Shown piece by piece: positions 18,349-27,225 of a stretch of 64,000 nt of DNA (its first letter is position 1; each line of letters opens with the position of its first letter). The DNA is from CAKSXP01 sp964539115 (GTDB taxonomy: Bacteria; Bacillota; Clostridia; Oscillospirales; Oscillospiraceae), in contig CAZIHY010000001.1 of the NCBI GenBank assembly GCA_964539115.1, positions 28,876 to 92,875 of the forward strand, in the 5' to 3' direction. Made by a program: the position numbers and the translations under genes. The notes under the pieces are model-generated. The model had not been told where the DNA came from. It saw nothing but the letters and a program-made list of their open reading frames with translations, and made no database searches.

Positions 18349-19108
18349 ATGCTTGAGGTCCTGNNNNNNNNNNNNNNNNNNNNNNNNNNNNNNNNNNNNN
18401 NNNNNNNNNNNNNNNNNNNNNNNNNNNNNNNNNNNNNNNNNNNNNNNNNNNNNNNNNNNNNNNGTGCTTGTAAGCGATCTTATAATGGTCATCGGCGCGA
18501 ACCTGACAACGGTCATAATCGGTCATGTCGGCGCGGAGTTTACTGCGGCCAACAGTATTGCAACCGTTGTAAACGGCGTCATAATGAACCTGTTCTTCGG
18601 GATCTCCAGCAGCTCGAGCGTTATAACCGGTAATGTCGTAGGCGAAGGGAATTATGAGAAAGCATATCAGTATGGCCTTGGGTATATCATTATCGGCGTC
18701 CTGCTCGGCATAGTCGGCGGCGTGCTGCTGTTTTTAATAAAGACGCCTATTATCGGTATCTACAAGGTGTCTGAGGAGACAAAGCTCTATTCAAGCCAGA
18801 TGATAAATGTGATGGCCTTTATGATAGTGTTCCAGATGCTGGAACATATTCTGACAAAGGGCGTGCTTCGCGGCGGCGGGGATACCCGCTTCCTGATCGT
18901 GGGCGACACTGTCTTTGCCTATGTAGTCGCAGCGCCGCTCGGCGCTCTGGCCGCTTTCATCTGGGGCTGGCCCTGCTGGGCCATCTTCATGATGCTCAGA
19001 ATGGACCAGGTTTGCAAGTGCATTCTGTGTGGATGGAGATTCTTGTCCAAACGCTGGATAAAGGTTGTTACGATAAAGGGCGCAGACGTCGCCGGAGTGG
19101 AACTGTAA
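18349..19108 (+). CDS. MATE family multidrug/cation antiporter, middle missing in a gap
   Basis: About 215 residues of the C-terminal half of a MATE exporter are visible. They include VLVSDLIMVIGANLTTVIIG, ATVVNGVIMNLFFGISSSSS, GVLRGGGDTRFLIVGDTVFA and a final charged tail. A likely start, ATG at 18349, follows CACGGAGG by seven bases but is separated from this half by 100 N. A full MATE protein has about 450 residues, so either roughly 650 bases are missing in the gap or two unrelated contigs were joined. These pumps export drugs or organic cations in exchange for Na+ or H+. Confidence 0.8.
18364..18463. other. Scaffold gap of 100 N within the MATE gene
   Basis: A placeholder run. The protein lacks about half its expected length at this point, so the real gap must be much longer than 100 bases or the join is wrong. 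Confidence 0.9.
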
Positions 19109-19139
19109 ATTGATATAAGCGCTTGTTGGATATTGTTGT

Positions 19140-19175
19140 AAACGCTCTTTTTCATCTTGAAAAGGAGCGTTTTTT
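19140..19175 (+). terminator. Terminator after the MATE gene
   Basis: AAACGCTC and GAGCGTTT form a stem extended by T/A pairs around CATC, followed by a T-run. Confidence 0.85.
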
Positions 19176-19259
19176 TCTGCCATTTTGCATGTCAAATGGT
19201 TTGTTGATATTTTTAATTAAAAGTGATAGTATAATAAGCTGAAAAAGGAAGTGATGACA

Positions 19260-19583
19260 GTGACTTCAAAGGAGATACTGCACGCGATAGTCGAGCGGGA
19301 GCAGCAGGCGCGGCAAAGTTATGACGCGGCATGTGAAAAGGTCCGCGGCTACGACGACTATATTGCCCGAAAGCGGGAGGAGCTCAGGCAGGCGGCCTTT
19401 GCTGAAGCTGACGAAAAGCTGGCTGCCCTGGAGGCGGAGGAAACAGCCGCTGCGAGCGCGAAGATCTCGGAGATGGAGCTCAAACAGGAGCAGGATTATG
19501 CAGGGGCTAACCGATGGTACCAGGACAATCGCGAGGAATTCATTTCACGTGTGTTTGACATGGTGGTGAACTCGGATGTATAG
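19260..19583 (+). CDS. V-type ATPase peripheral stalk subunit G/H
   Basis: This 107-residue, highly charged, coiled-coil protein forms the peripheral stalk of the V/A-type ATPase with subunit E. Heptad-rich stretches such as ARKREELRQAAFAEADEKLA and EAEETAAASAKISEMELKQE fit this role, and its position as first gene of the operon is the common one. Sequence alone would not identify it. GTG at 19260 gives an eight-base spacing from AAGGAAG; GTG 19251 and ATG 19254 are in frame but too close. Its end overlaps subunit C by eight bases. Confidence 0.75.
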   Translation: MTSKEILHAIVEREQQARQSYDAACEKVRGYDDYIARKREELRQAAFAEADEKLAALEAEETAAASAKISEMELKQEQDYAGANRWYQDNREEFISRVFDMVVNSDV

Positions 19584-20607
19584 TAACCTTACGCGCTACG
19601 GCGCGGTAGCGGCGAAGGTGCGCGCGATGTACGGGCGCATGCTGAGCCCTTCCGACTGGGAGAACATCGGCGGGATGCAAAACCTGGCGGACGTGTCATC
19701 CTTTATACGCAGCCACCCGGGCTGGCGTGAGGCGGGGGAGCTTATCCCGCAGGGCTGCCGGGGCGAGCGGCTTATCGAAAAGGCGCTGCATGCGCAGCTT
19801 GAAAACGAATATGAGCGCATATATAAATTTGCAACGCGAGAGGATAAACGCTTCCTTATTTTTACGGTATACCGTACGGAATACCGCCGGATCCTCGCTG
19901 CGCTGCGCCGTATCATAACTGGGCGCGACATGGCTCCAGACGAGGGACCGACGGGCTTTATGGCCAGCAAGGCGAAGGCGCGCGCGGAGGATCTTGCCTC
20001 GGCGGAAACATTTGAGGACATTCTGCGGGCGACGGAAGACACGATATATGCGGAAGTGATCAAAACCATTCCGATAAATGAGGTCAGTGGAAAGCGGGAC
20101 TATGCCTCGGCGCATATTCTGCTTGAAAACTGCTTTTATGCCGCTGTATGGCGGTATTTGCAAAAGGATTATAAGGGCTCCGCGAAGGAGCCGCTGCGTG
20201 AGATATACGGAAAAGAAGCGGATTTTCTTAACCTGACGCATATAATGCGTCTGCGGCGGAATTTCCCGGGCTCGCTTGCAAACCTTGATAGGCTTCTTAT
20301 TCCGATACGCTGGAAGCTGACGGACTCTTTCATAGCGCAGCTTGCCGGCGCGCCGACGGACGCGGATGCAATGGCGCTTCTGCGAGCGTCGCGGTGGTCG
20401 GCCCTGTTTGCAGACGACAGCCTTGCCTCGAGCGACCACAGTTATGAGCGCGGGATGGAGGCTTTCTGCCGCCGCCGGATACACGCGCAGACGCCGTCTG
20501 TCGCGGTGCCGCAGGCATATCTTACGCTCAAAGGCATCGAGTGCGATAAGCTCACACGAGCTGTTGAAGCCGCGCGCTACGGCATATTGCCAAGCCGCGT
20601 TATATAG
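19576..20607 (+). CDS. V-type ATPase subunit C
   Basis: A 343-residue central-stalk socket subunit that links the rotor shaft (D/F) to the membrane ring. The starting pattern MYSNLTRYGAVAAKVRAMYG and the repeated LL.. W..Y helix motifs, such as CFYAAVWRYLQKDYK, are typical of the vATP-synt_AC39 family. It sits second in the operon, before subunit I, whereas in many bacteria it follows subunit E. The overlap with the preceding stalk gene suggests coupled translation. Confidence 0.88.
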   Translation: MYSNLTRYGAVAAKVRAMYGRMLSPSDWENIGGMQNLADVSSFIRSHPGWREAGELIPQGCRGERLIEKALHAQLENEYERIYKFATREDKRFLIFTVYRTEYRRILAALRRIITGRDMAPDEGPTGFMASKAKARAEDLASAETFEDILRATEDTIYAEVIKTIPINEVSGKRDYASAHILLENCFYAAVWRYLQKDYKGSAKEPLREIYGKEADFLNLTHIMRLRRNFPGSLANLDRLLIPIRWKLTDSFIAQLAGAPTDADAMALLRASRWSALFADDSLASSDHSYERGMEAFCRRRIHAQTPSVAVPQAYLTLKGIECDKLTRAVEAARYGILPSRVI

Positions 20608-20625
20608 GAAAAGGGGGGTATACGG

Positions 20626-22635
20626 TTGGCAGCAGAAAAAATGACGATGATAACGCTTTCCGGACCCATGGAGCTGGTGGACGAAGCTATAAGGCATTTC
20701 GTCATAAACCGCAATTTTCATCCCGAAAATGCGGTGGATGCGATGAAAAATATCATGCGCCTGACTTCGTTCGATGCGATAAATGAGTACGCCGACCTGC
20801 TGTCGGAGGCGTATTCGCTTGCCGACGAGCTCGGGATCACGCTCGAGTATCGGGAATTCTCCGAAAAAAGCTATACGAGGCAGGGAGTTGCCGAGTGGTT
20901 TTCGGACCTCCGCCGCCGCCTTGCACAGATAAAAAGCGAGATCGAGGAGACCGAGAAGAGCAATGCGGAAAAGACAAAGGTGATAGAGCGCCTGCTCCAC
21001 ATCGGGGACGTTGAGGAGAAGCTCTCCGACCTGCTGAACATGAAATATTCTAAGTTCAGGTTCGGGCGCATACCGGCGGATTACTACGAGGGCTGCATGA
21101 AGCTTGTCAAAAAGCGGGACGACGTTTTCTTTATCCGGACCGGTGAGGATGACGAGGATGACGGCATGGTTTACGGAATGTATTTCGTGCTGCCCAGGTC
21201 CGCTGAGCATGTGGACAGCATCTTCACGACGCAGCAGTTTGAGAGGATATATCTCGATAAAAACCTCGGCGGAACCGCGAACGAGACAAAAACCATCCTT
21301 GCAAATGAGGTCGAAAACGGAAAGCGGCGCATCGAAAGCCTTGAACACAAGCTGCAAGATATGTCGCAGGAGATCCGTGATGAATTCCTGTGCCGCTATT
21401 GCTATGTAAGATTCATGAGCGAATGCTATTCCCTGCGCTCCATGGCCGGCTACCGCAGCGACAGCTTCTATATAGTCGGCTGGATACCGCAGGACGAGGA
21501 GAAGGAATTCGTGAGCGACCTTGAGGATGTGACGATAAGCTACGGAGAGGGCCAGGAGGGCGCGGGAACGATGGTGTTCTGGGCGCCGAGCGGAAAGCTC
21601 GAGGGTGTCGTTTGGGAGAAGGAGAGCAAAAGCAACTTTTCCTGCATCCTGTCCGATGGGACAAAGACCGAAGTCAAACCGCCCGTTAAACTCAAAAACG
21701 GATTCCTGTCAAGGATATATTCCCCGTTCGTGGAGATGTACGGCCTGCCCGGCTATGGCGAGATTGACCCGCGCGTATTTATGGCGATAACCTATACGCT
21801 GCTTTTTGGTATCATGTACGGCGACATTGGACAGGGTGTTGTGCTCTGCCTGTTCGGTTTCCTGCTTTGGAAGCTAAAAAAGCTCTGGCTCGGACGCATA
21901 CTCTCGCTGTGCGGCATCGCGTCGACTGTATTCGGCTTTGTTTACGGCAGTGTTTTCGGCTATGAGGATCTGCTTCCCGGATATAAGGTCCTTGAGGGCG
22001 AAAACACGATGAAGATACTCATTGTTGCCGTCGGCATCGGCGTTGTTCTGCTTTTGACCTGCATGGTCCTGAACATCATAAACGGACTGCGCCAGCGCGA
22101 TTACGGTAAGGTGCTGTTCTCGCCGAATGGGCTTGCGGGCTTCATCATGTACCTTTCGCTGGCTGCGGGAGTTGTTGTGATGTTCGCTTTTGGAAAGAAT
22201 ATATTCTCCGCGGCATACATAATCTGCCTGATAATCCTGCCGCTGTTCTGCATTTTCGCACAGGGTCCGCTGTCGAAGCTCATCATGGGCGAGAAGAACT
22301 GGCTGCCCTCGAGCATAGGAATGTTTATTGTCGAGGGTTTCTTCGAGCTGTTCGAGACTATACTCAGCTATGCCTCCAACACTATTTCATTCCTGCGTGT
22401 CGGAGCTTTCGCCATCAGCCACGCGGGCATGATGATGGTCGTTATGCTGCTGTCAAGCGACGGCAAGAGCATATTCGGAGTCATACTCGGAAACATCGTC
22501 GTTATGGGCATCGAGGGCATGCTAGTCTGCATACAGGTGCTGCGACTCGAGTTTTATGAGATGTTCGGAAGATTTTATACCAGCGGAGGGGAAAGATTTA
22601 CGCCCCGCATAATCGACTATAAGAAAAAAGCCTGA
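20626..22635 (+). CDS. V-type ATPase membrane subunit I (a-subunit homologue)
   Basis: A 669-residue stator protein that forms the ion half-channels. About 370 hydrophilic N-terminal residues with coiled coil (LRRRLAQIKSEIEETEKSNA) precede seven or eight membrane helices. The conserved FGIMYGDIGQGVVLCLFGFL and the channel helix NTISFLRVGAFAISHAGMMM, with its essential Arg, are seen. The start is TTG at 20626, eight bases after AAAGGGGGG. An ATG at 20641 lies too far from that site. It is followed 32 bases later by the proteolipid gene. Confidence 0.95.
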   Translation: MAAEKMTMITLSGPMELVDEAIRHFVINRNFHPENAVDAMKNIMRLTSFDAINEYADLLSEAYSLADELGITLEYREFSEKSYTRQGVAEWFSDLRRRLAQIKSEIEETEKSNAEKTKVIERLLHIGDVEEKLSDLLNMKYSKFRFGRIPADYYEGCMKLVKKRDDVFFIRTGEDDEDDGMVYGMYFVLPRSAEHVDSIFTTQQFERIYLDKNLGGTANETKTILANEVENGKRRIESLEHKLQDMSQEIRDEFLCRYCYVRFMSECYSLRSMAGYRSDSFYIVGWIPQDEEKEFVSDLEDVTISYGEGQEGAGTMVFWAPSGKLEGVVWEKESKSNFSCILSDGTKTEVKPPVKLKNGFLSRIYSPFVEMYGLPGYGEIDPRVFMAITYTLLFGIMYGDIGQGVVLCLFGFLLWKLKKLWLGRILSLCGIASTVFGFVYGSVFGYEDLLPGYKVLEGENTMKILIVAVGIGVVLLLTCMVLNIINGLRQRDYGKVLFSPNGLAGFIMYLSLAAGVVVMFAFGKNIFSAAYIICLIILPLFCIFAQGPLSKLIMGEKNWLPSSIGMFIVEGFFELFETILSYASNTISFLRVGAFAISHAGMMMVVMLLSSDGKSIFGVILGNIVVMGIEGMLVCIQVLRLEFYEMFGRFYTSGGERFTPRIIDYKKKA

Positions 22636-22667
22636 TTCCGCAATAAAAATATTGGAGGGTACTTGAA

Positions 22668-23099
22668 ATGATATTTATCTATGCTTTTGTGATCCTGTTC
22701 GTCGTGGCGGCTCCTTTGTGCGCCATCTATTTCCGCGTTAAAAAGGGAAACCGCAGTAAGGCCCCGCTCATCATAAACTTCTGCGCGTTTTTCGGCATGC
22801 TGGCGATCGCTTCGATCTGCCTGTTCAGCCAGTCTGCCTCCGCTGCGGATGCGGCCGCGTCCGGCGCCGCTGCCGGCAGCGGCTTTGCCACCGGCATGGG
22901 CTATCTGAGCGCTGCCCTGGCTGTCGGACTTTCCGGTATCGGCGGCGGCATCGCCGTCTCTGCCTCGGCCTCCGCCGCGCTCGGCGCGCTGAGCGAGAAT
23001 GAGAGCATATTCGGCAAGGCGCTGATCTTCGTCGGCCTGGCAGAGGGTGTCGCGCTTTACGGACTGCTGATCGCCTTCATGATAATCTCCAGCCTCTGA
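22668..23099 (+). CDS. V-type ATPase proteolipid subunit K (c-ring)
   Basis: This 143-residue membrane rotor subunit has four predicted helices. The first two (MIFIYAFVILFVVAAPLCAI and LIINFCAFFGMLAIASICLF) are not canonical c-ring helices. The last two form a normal hairpin with GLSGIGGGIAVSASASAALG and VGLAEGVALYGLLIAF. The ion-carrying Glu is in AEGVALYG, so only one carboxylate is present per four helices, as in other bacterial V-type K subunits. No Gln that would mark a typical Na+ site is visible in the helices, which hints at protons, but this is weak inference. Confidence 0.93.
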   Translation: MIFIYAFVILFVVAAPLCAIYFRVKKGNRSKAPLIINFCAFFGMLAIASICLFSQSASAADAAASGAAAGSGFATGMGYLSAALAVGLSGIGGGIAVSASASAALGALSENESIFGKALIFVGLAEGVALYGLLIAFMIISSL

Positions 23100-23103
23100 T
23101 ACG

Positions 23104-23412
23104 ATGAAATTTTATCTCATTTGCGATGACCCTGATACGCTGACGGGTTTCCGTCTGGCGGGAGTCGAGGGCGAAGTCGTGCATGACAGGGATTCGGCGG
23201 AAAAGGCCATGAACAACGCTCTTCTCATGGAGGACGTCGCGGTCCTGCTTATAAGTGAGAATGTGGCGGATATGGACCGGCAGCGTGTCGACGAGATGCG
23301 CGTGGACGTTCTGCGCCCGATCATATCCGTCATACCCGGGCCGGATTCAAAGGGCGGCTTGCATGATTCTGTAAAGCGCCTGATAACAGAGACGATCGGA
23401 GTTAAGCTCTGA
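23104..23412 (+). CDS. V-type ATPase subunit F
   Basis: A 102-residue rotor-shaft subunit with the small alternating alpha/beta fold of the family. It begins MKFYLICDDPDTLTGFRLAG and has the core VAVLLISENVADM and IISVIPGP. It starts four bases after the subunit K stop, so the two are translated as a unit. It binds subunit D in the central stalk. Confidence 0.92.
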   Translation: MKFYLICDDPDTLTGFRLAGVEGEVVHDRDSAEKAMNNALLMEDVAVLLISENVADMDRQRVDEMRVDVLRPIISVIPGPDSKGGLHDSVKRLITETIGVKL

Positions 23413-23433
23413 GCCTCGGAGGAGGGAAAACGG

Positions 23434-24039
23434 ATGACAGAAATAAAGGATGCGAAGCTGAAGGGCTTTGTAGATTCGATAATGGCGGAGAGCGAACGGG
23501 AATCCGCGGGCATACTCTCGGATCTGAAGCGCCGCCGCGACGCGGAGCTGGCCGTCATAAAACGCGAGCTGGAGTCTGAGGTCGCGGGCTACTATGAGCG
23601 CCGCAGCCTGGAGATCAAAACACGCGAGAGTACGAGGGTGTCCGCCCGTGCGGCGGAAAACAAGCGGCAGCTTCTGCAATTTCGAGAGGACTGCGCGAAA
23701 AACGTGTTTGCGGAGGTCCAAAAGAAGATCAAAAGCTTCACGGAGAGCGAGGAATATCCCGAACATCTGGGAAAGCTTCTCAGAAAGGCCGTCGGACAGC
23801 TTGGCTACGGCTTTGCAGCGGAGGTGCATCTCCGCCGCGAGGACATGAAATATTCCGGCTTCCTGCTGACGCAGGTGTCGGGCGTCAGCCTCGGTTTCAG
23901 GGAGGATGCCTTTGAACTGGGCGGCCTTCGCCTCGTCTGCCCTGCGAGGGGCCGCCGCATCGATCTGAGTTTCGATTCGGCGCTGAGCGATCTTGTCGGC
24001 CATTTCTCCGAGCTGACCGGGATGCTGGTGGAGGAATAA
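23434..24039 (+). CDS. V-type ATPase subunit E
   Basis: A 201-residue peripheral stalk subunit. The N-terminal two thirds is a long charged helix, for example ILSDLKRRRDAELAVIKREL and SARAAENKRQLLQFREDCAK. The C-terminal globular part has the family-type GLRLVCPARGRRIDLSFDSA near residue 170. It pairs with the G/H subunit at 19260. The ribosome site GGAGGGAAAA precedes the ATG. It ends five bases before subunit A. Confidence 0.9.
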   Translation: MTEIKDAKLKGFVDSIMAESERESAGILSDLKRRRDAELAVIKRELESEVAGYYERRSLEIKTRESTRVSARAAENKRQLLQFREDCAKNVFAEVQKKIKSFTESEEYPEHLGKLLRKAVGQLGYGFAAEVHLRREDMKYSGFLLTQVSGVSLGFREDAFELGGLRLVCPARGRRIDLSFDSALSDLVGHFSELTGMLVEE

Positions 24040-24043
24040 GACG

Positions 24044-25816
24044 ATGGACAGCAGAAGCAATTACTATATCTATGGAATAAACGGTCCTGTCGTGACTGTG
24101 CGCGGCGGGCGGGGCCTGCCGATGATGAGCGTTGTCTATGTCGGCGATATGAGGCTGCCGGGAGAGGTCGTCTCCGCCGCCGGCGATACGACGACCGTTC
24201 AGGTATATGAAGATACGGCGGGTCTCGGCTTTGGGCAGCCGGTCGAGCCGACCGGAAAGCCCCTGTCCGTGCTGCTCGGCCCCGGCATGCTGAAGAATAT
24301 TTATGACGGGATAGCGCGGCCCCTTCGCGCCATCGAGGCGCAGGCGGGCCCGTTCATAACCCGCGGCATAGGACTTTCCGCGCTCGACGAAGAAAGGCTC
24401 TGGGACGTAGAGCTACGTATAAGCGAAGGTGATAAGCTCTCCGCCGGCCAGGTTTTCGCGGTAACGGCGGAGACTCCGGTCATCGAGCACCGCAGCATGG
24501 TGCCGCCCAACGTCCATGGCACGGCCGTCAATGTAAAGCCGAGCGGTCAGTACAGGGTGACGGACGTCATAGCGGAGGTGGAGAATTCCCGCGGGGACAG
24601 AACGCCGCTTTCCCTTGCCCAGGTCTGGCCGATCAGAAAGGTGCGCCCGGCGGCGGAGCGCCTTTCCATAACCCGCCCGCTGGTCACGGGTCAGCGCGTG
24701 ATCGACACGCTTTTCCCGATCGGAAAGGGCGGCTGCGCGGCGATCCCCGGCCCGTTCGGCGCGGGCAAAACCATGGTGCAGCACCAGCTGGCCAAGTGGT
24801 CGGACGCGGACATAATCGTCTATCTTGGCTGCGGCGAGCGCGGCAACGAGATGACCCAGGTGCTCGACGAGTTTTCCGAGCTGAACGACCCGAAGACCGG
24901 CCGGCCGCTGATGGAGCGGACGATACTTATTGCGAACACCTCAAATATGCCCGTAGCGGCCCGCGAGGCGTCGATATACACGGGCATGACTATAGCAGAA
25001 TATTACCGCGACATGGGTTACCACGTCGCGCTGATGGCGGATTCCACCTCCCGCTGGGCGGAAGCGTTGCGTGAGATCTCCGGACGTCTCGAGGAGATGC
25101 CCGCTGAGGAGAGCTTCCCTGCATATCTGCCGAGCCGTCTGGCAAGCTTCTATGAGCGCGCGGGATATATGAAGACCCTGGGCGGGAGTGAAGGCAGCGT
25201 CACGGTCATCGGGGCCGTATCGCCGCAGGGCGGCGATTTCTCCGAGCCGGTGACGCAGAACACAAAGCGTTTTATCCGCTGCTTTTGGGCGCTCGACCGC
25301 AGTCTTGCCTACGCAAGGCACTTCCCATCCATAAACTGGACCAATTCGTATTCCGAGTATTTCACGGACCTTGCGGAATGGTATGAACAGAACTTCGGCG
25401 CGGGATTTACGGAAAAGCGCCGGAGGATGATGAACCTGCTTCAGGAGGAATCCTCGCTCCAGGAGATCGTAAAGCTCATCGGCTCGGACGTTCTGCCTGA
25501 TGACCAGAAGCTTATAATTGAGATAGCACGGGTCATCCGCGAGGGCTATCTTCAGCAGAACGCCTTCCACAAGGCGGATACCTTCATGACGCCTGAAAAC
25601 CAGATGGCGATGATGAGCCTTATCCTCAAACTGTACGACGAGGGCAGGAAGCTCTGTGACAGGCGCATCCCTGTCAGTCAGCTGATCGCCTCCGGCATAT
25701 TCGGAGAGTTGTCGAGAATGAAGTTTGACATTGGCGGCGGCGTGCCGGCGCAGCAATTTTCGGACAGGATAGACGCGGTCGTTGCGGGTATCCTGGAAAA
25801 TAACGAGACGAGGTGA
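24044..25816 (+). CDS. V-type ATPase catalytic subunit A
   Basis: This 590-residue subunit hydrolyses or makes ATP in the cytosolic headpiece. Its P-loop GPFGAGKT is at residues 236-243, the catalytic Glu region YLGCGERGNEMTQVL follows, and VALMADSTSRWAEALREISG is the diagnostic SRWAEALRE motif. The inserted non-homologous region of V/A-type A subunits (residues about 115-185) is present, so this is not an F1-beta. The stop overlaps the ribosome site of subunit B. Confidence 0.97.
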   Translation: MDSRSNYYIYGINGPVVTVRGGRGLPMMSVVYVGDMRLPGEVVSAAGDTTTVQVYEDTAGLGFGQPVEPTGKPLSVLLGPGMLKNIYDGIARPLRAIEAQAGPFITRGIGLSALDEERLWDVELRISEGDKLSAGQVFAVTAETPVIEHRSMVPPNVHGTAVNVKPSGQYRVTDVIAEVENSRGDRTPLSLAQVWPIRKVRPAAERLSITRPLVTGQRVIDTLFPIGKGGCAAIPGPFGAGKTMVQHQLAKWSDADIIVYLGCGERGNEMTQVLDEFSELNDPKTGRPLMERTILIANTSNMPVAAREASIYTGMTIAEYYRDMGYHVALMADSTSRWAEALREISGRLEEMPAEESFPAYLPSRLASFYERAGYMKTLGGSEGSVTVIGAVSPQGGDFSEPVTQNTKRFIRCFWALDRSLAYARHFPSINWTNSYSEYFTDLAEWYEQNFGAGFTEKRRRMMNLLQEESSLQEIVKLIGSDVLPDDQKLIIEIARVIREGYLQQNAFHKADTFMTPENQMAMMSLILKLYDEGRKLCDRRIPVSQLIASGIFGELSRMKFDIGGGVPAQQFSDRIDAVVAGILENNETR

Positions 25817-25823
25817 CGGGCAG

Positions 25824-27197
25824 ATGAGAATCGAATACACCGGCCTTTCCGAGATGCAGGGCTCGCTCGTCGCGCTCGAGGGCGTCAGGGACGTTACATA
25901 TGACGAATTGGCGGAGTTTACGCTCGGCGACGGTGAGCGCCGCTATGGTCGTATAATCCGCATTGAGGGCGAAAAAGCCGTACTCCAGGTTTTTGAGGGC
26001 ACTGACGGTATAGACATGGAAAATGTCAACACCCGCTTTACCGGCAAGCCCGTGACGCTCCCGTTGTCGAAGGAGATACTTGGCCGTATATTTGACGGCG
26101 CGGGCAAGCCCCTGGACGGCTTGCAGGAGATTTTTCCGGATGAGCGCCGCGATATCAATGGCTCTGCGATAAACCCGGTCTCACGCCAGTATCCGCGAAG
26201 CTGCATTTTGACAGGCGTCAGCTCTATCGACGCTGTGGCGACGCTGATACGCGGGCAGAAGCTGCCGATATTCTCCGGCGCGGGCATGAGCCACAATGAG
26301 CTTGCTGCGCAGATAGTGCGTCAGGCCCGCATCGGCGATTCGAGCGAGGAATTTGCGATAGTTTTCTGCGCTATGGGCGTCAAGAACGATACTGCGGAGT
26401 TTTTCAAAAAGGACTTTGAGCAGTCCGGAGCCTTGGGCAGGGTCGTTATGTATCTGAACATGGCCTCCGATCCGATAATCGAGAGGATACTTGCGCCGCG
26501 CTGTGCGCTGACAGCGGCGGAATACCTCGCCTTTACGCATGGATATCATGTACTGGTCATCATGACGGACATGACTTCCTATTGCGAGGCGCTGCGAGAA
26601 TTCTCGTCCTCCAAAGGCGAGATACCCTCCCGCAAGGGATTCCCGAGCTATATGTATTCCGACCTCGCCACGCTTTACGAGCGCGCAGGCATGATACGCG
26701 GCAAGAAAGGCAGCGTCACGCAGGTTCCGATACTCACAATGCCGAATGATGATATCTCCCACCCGATACCCGACCTTACGGGTTATATAACCGAGGGGCA
26801 GATCGTTCTGTCCCGCGAGCTGGAGCAGAAGGGCATATACCCGCCGGTTTCCATCCTGCCCAGCCTGTCGAGACTTATGAAGGACGGCGTTGGAGAAGGT
26901 TACACGCGCGAGGACCACTCTGACCTTTCAAACCAGCTGTTCGCGGCATATTCCCGCGTGCAGGAGGCGCGAAGCCTTGCCTCCGTCATTGGAGAGGATG
27001 AGCTAAGCGAGATCGACCATAAGTATGTGGAGTTCGGGCGCAGGTTTGAAAACGAGTTCCTTGTCCAGGGCATGCGCGAGGACAGGACCCTGTCCGAGAC
27101 GTTGGATCTGGGCTGGAAACTGCTGTCTCTGCTGCCGCGCAGCGAGCTCAGCCGCGTTTCGGATGAACTGCTCGATAAATACTACACAGGAAAATAA
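25824..27197 (+). CDS. V-type ATPase regulatory subunit B
   Basis: A 457-residue non-catalytic partner of subunit A in the hexameric head. It has the family core LPIFSGAGMSHNELAAQIVR where the P-loop is degenerate, as expected for B, then VLVIMTDMTSYCEALREFSS and the C-terminal RSLASVIGEDELSEIDHKYV. ATG at 25824 is preceded by GAGGTGA that overlaps the A stop codon. An in-frame upstream start would extend into subunit A and is unlikely. The next gene is not an ATPase subunit. Confidence 0.96.
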   Translation: MRIEYTGLSEMQGSLVALEGVRDVTYDELAEFTLGDGERRYGRIIRIEGEKAVLQVFEGTDGIDMENVNTRFTGKPVTLPLSKEILGRIFDGAGKPLDGLQEIFPDERRDINGSAINPVSRQYPRSCILTGVSSIDAVATLIRGQKLPIFSGAGMSHNELAAQIVRQARIGDSSEEFAIVFCAMGVKNDTAEFFKKDFEQSGALGRVVMYLNMASDPIIERILAPRCALTAAEYLAFTHGYHVLVIMTDMTSYCEALREFSSSKGEIPSRKGFPSYMYSDLATLYERAGMIRGKKGSVTQVPILTMPNDDISHPIPDLTGYITEGQIVLSRELEQKGIYPPVSILPSLSRLMKDGVGEGYTREDHSDLSNQLFAAYSRVQEARSLASVIGEDELSEIDHKYVEFGRRFENEFLVQGMREDRTLSETLDLGWKLLSLLPRSELSRVSDELLDKYYTGK

Positions 27198-27225
27198 ATT
27201 GAAAAATAACTAAGGGGGAAAAACA

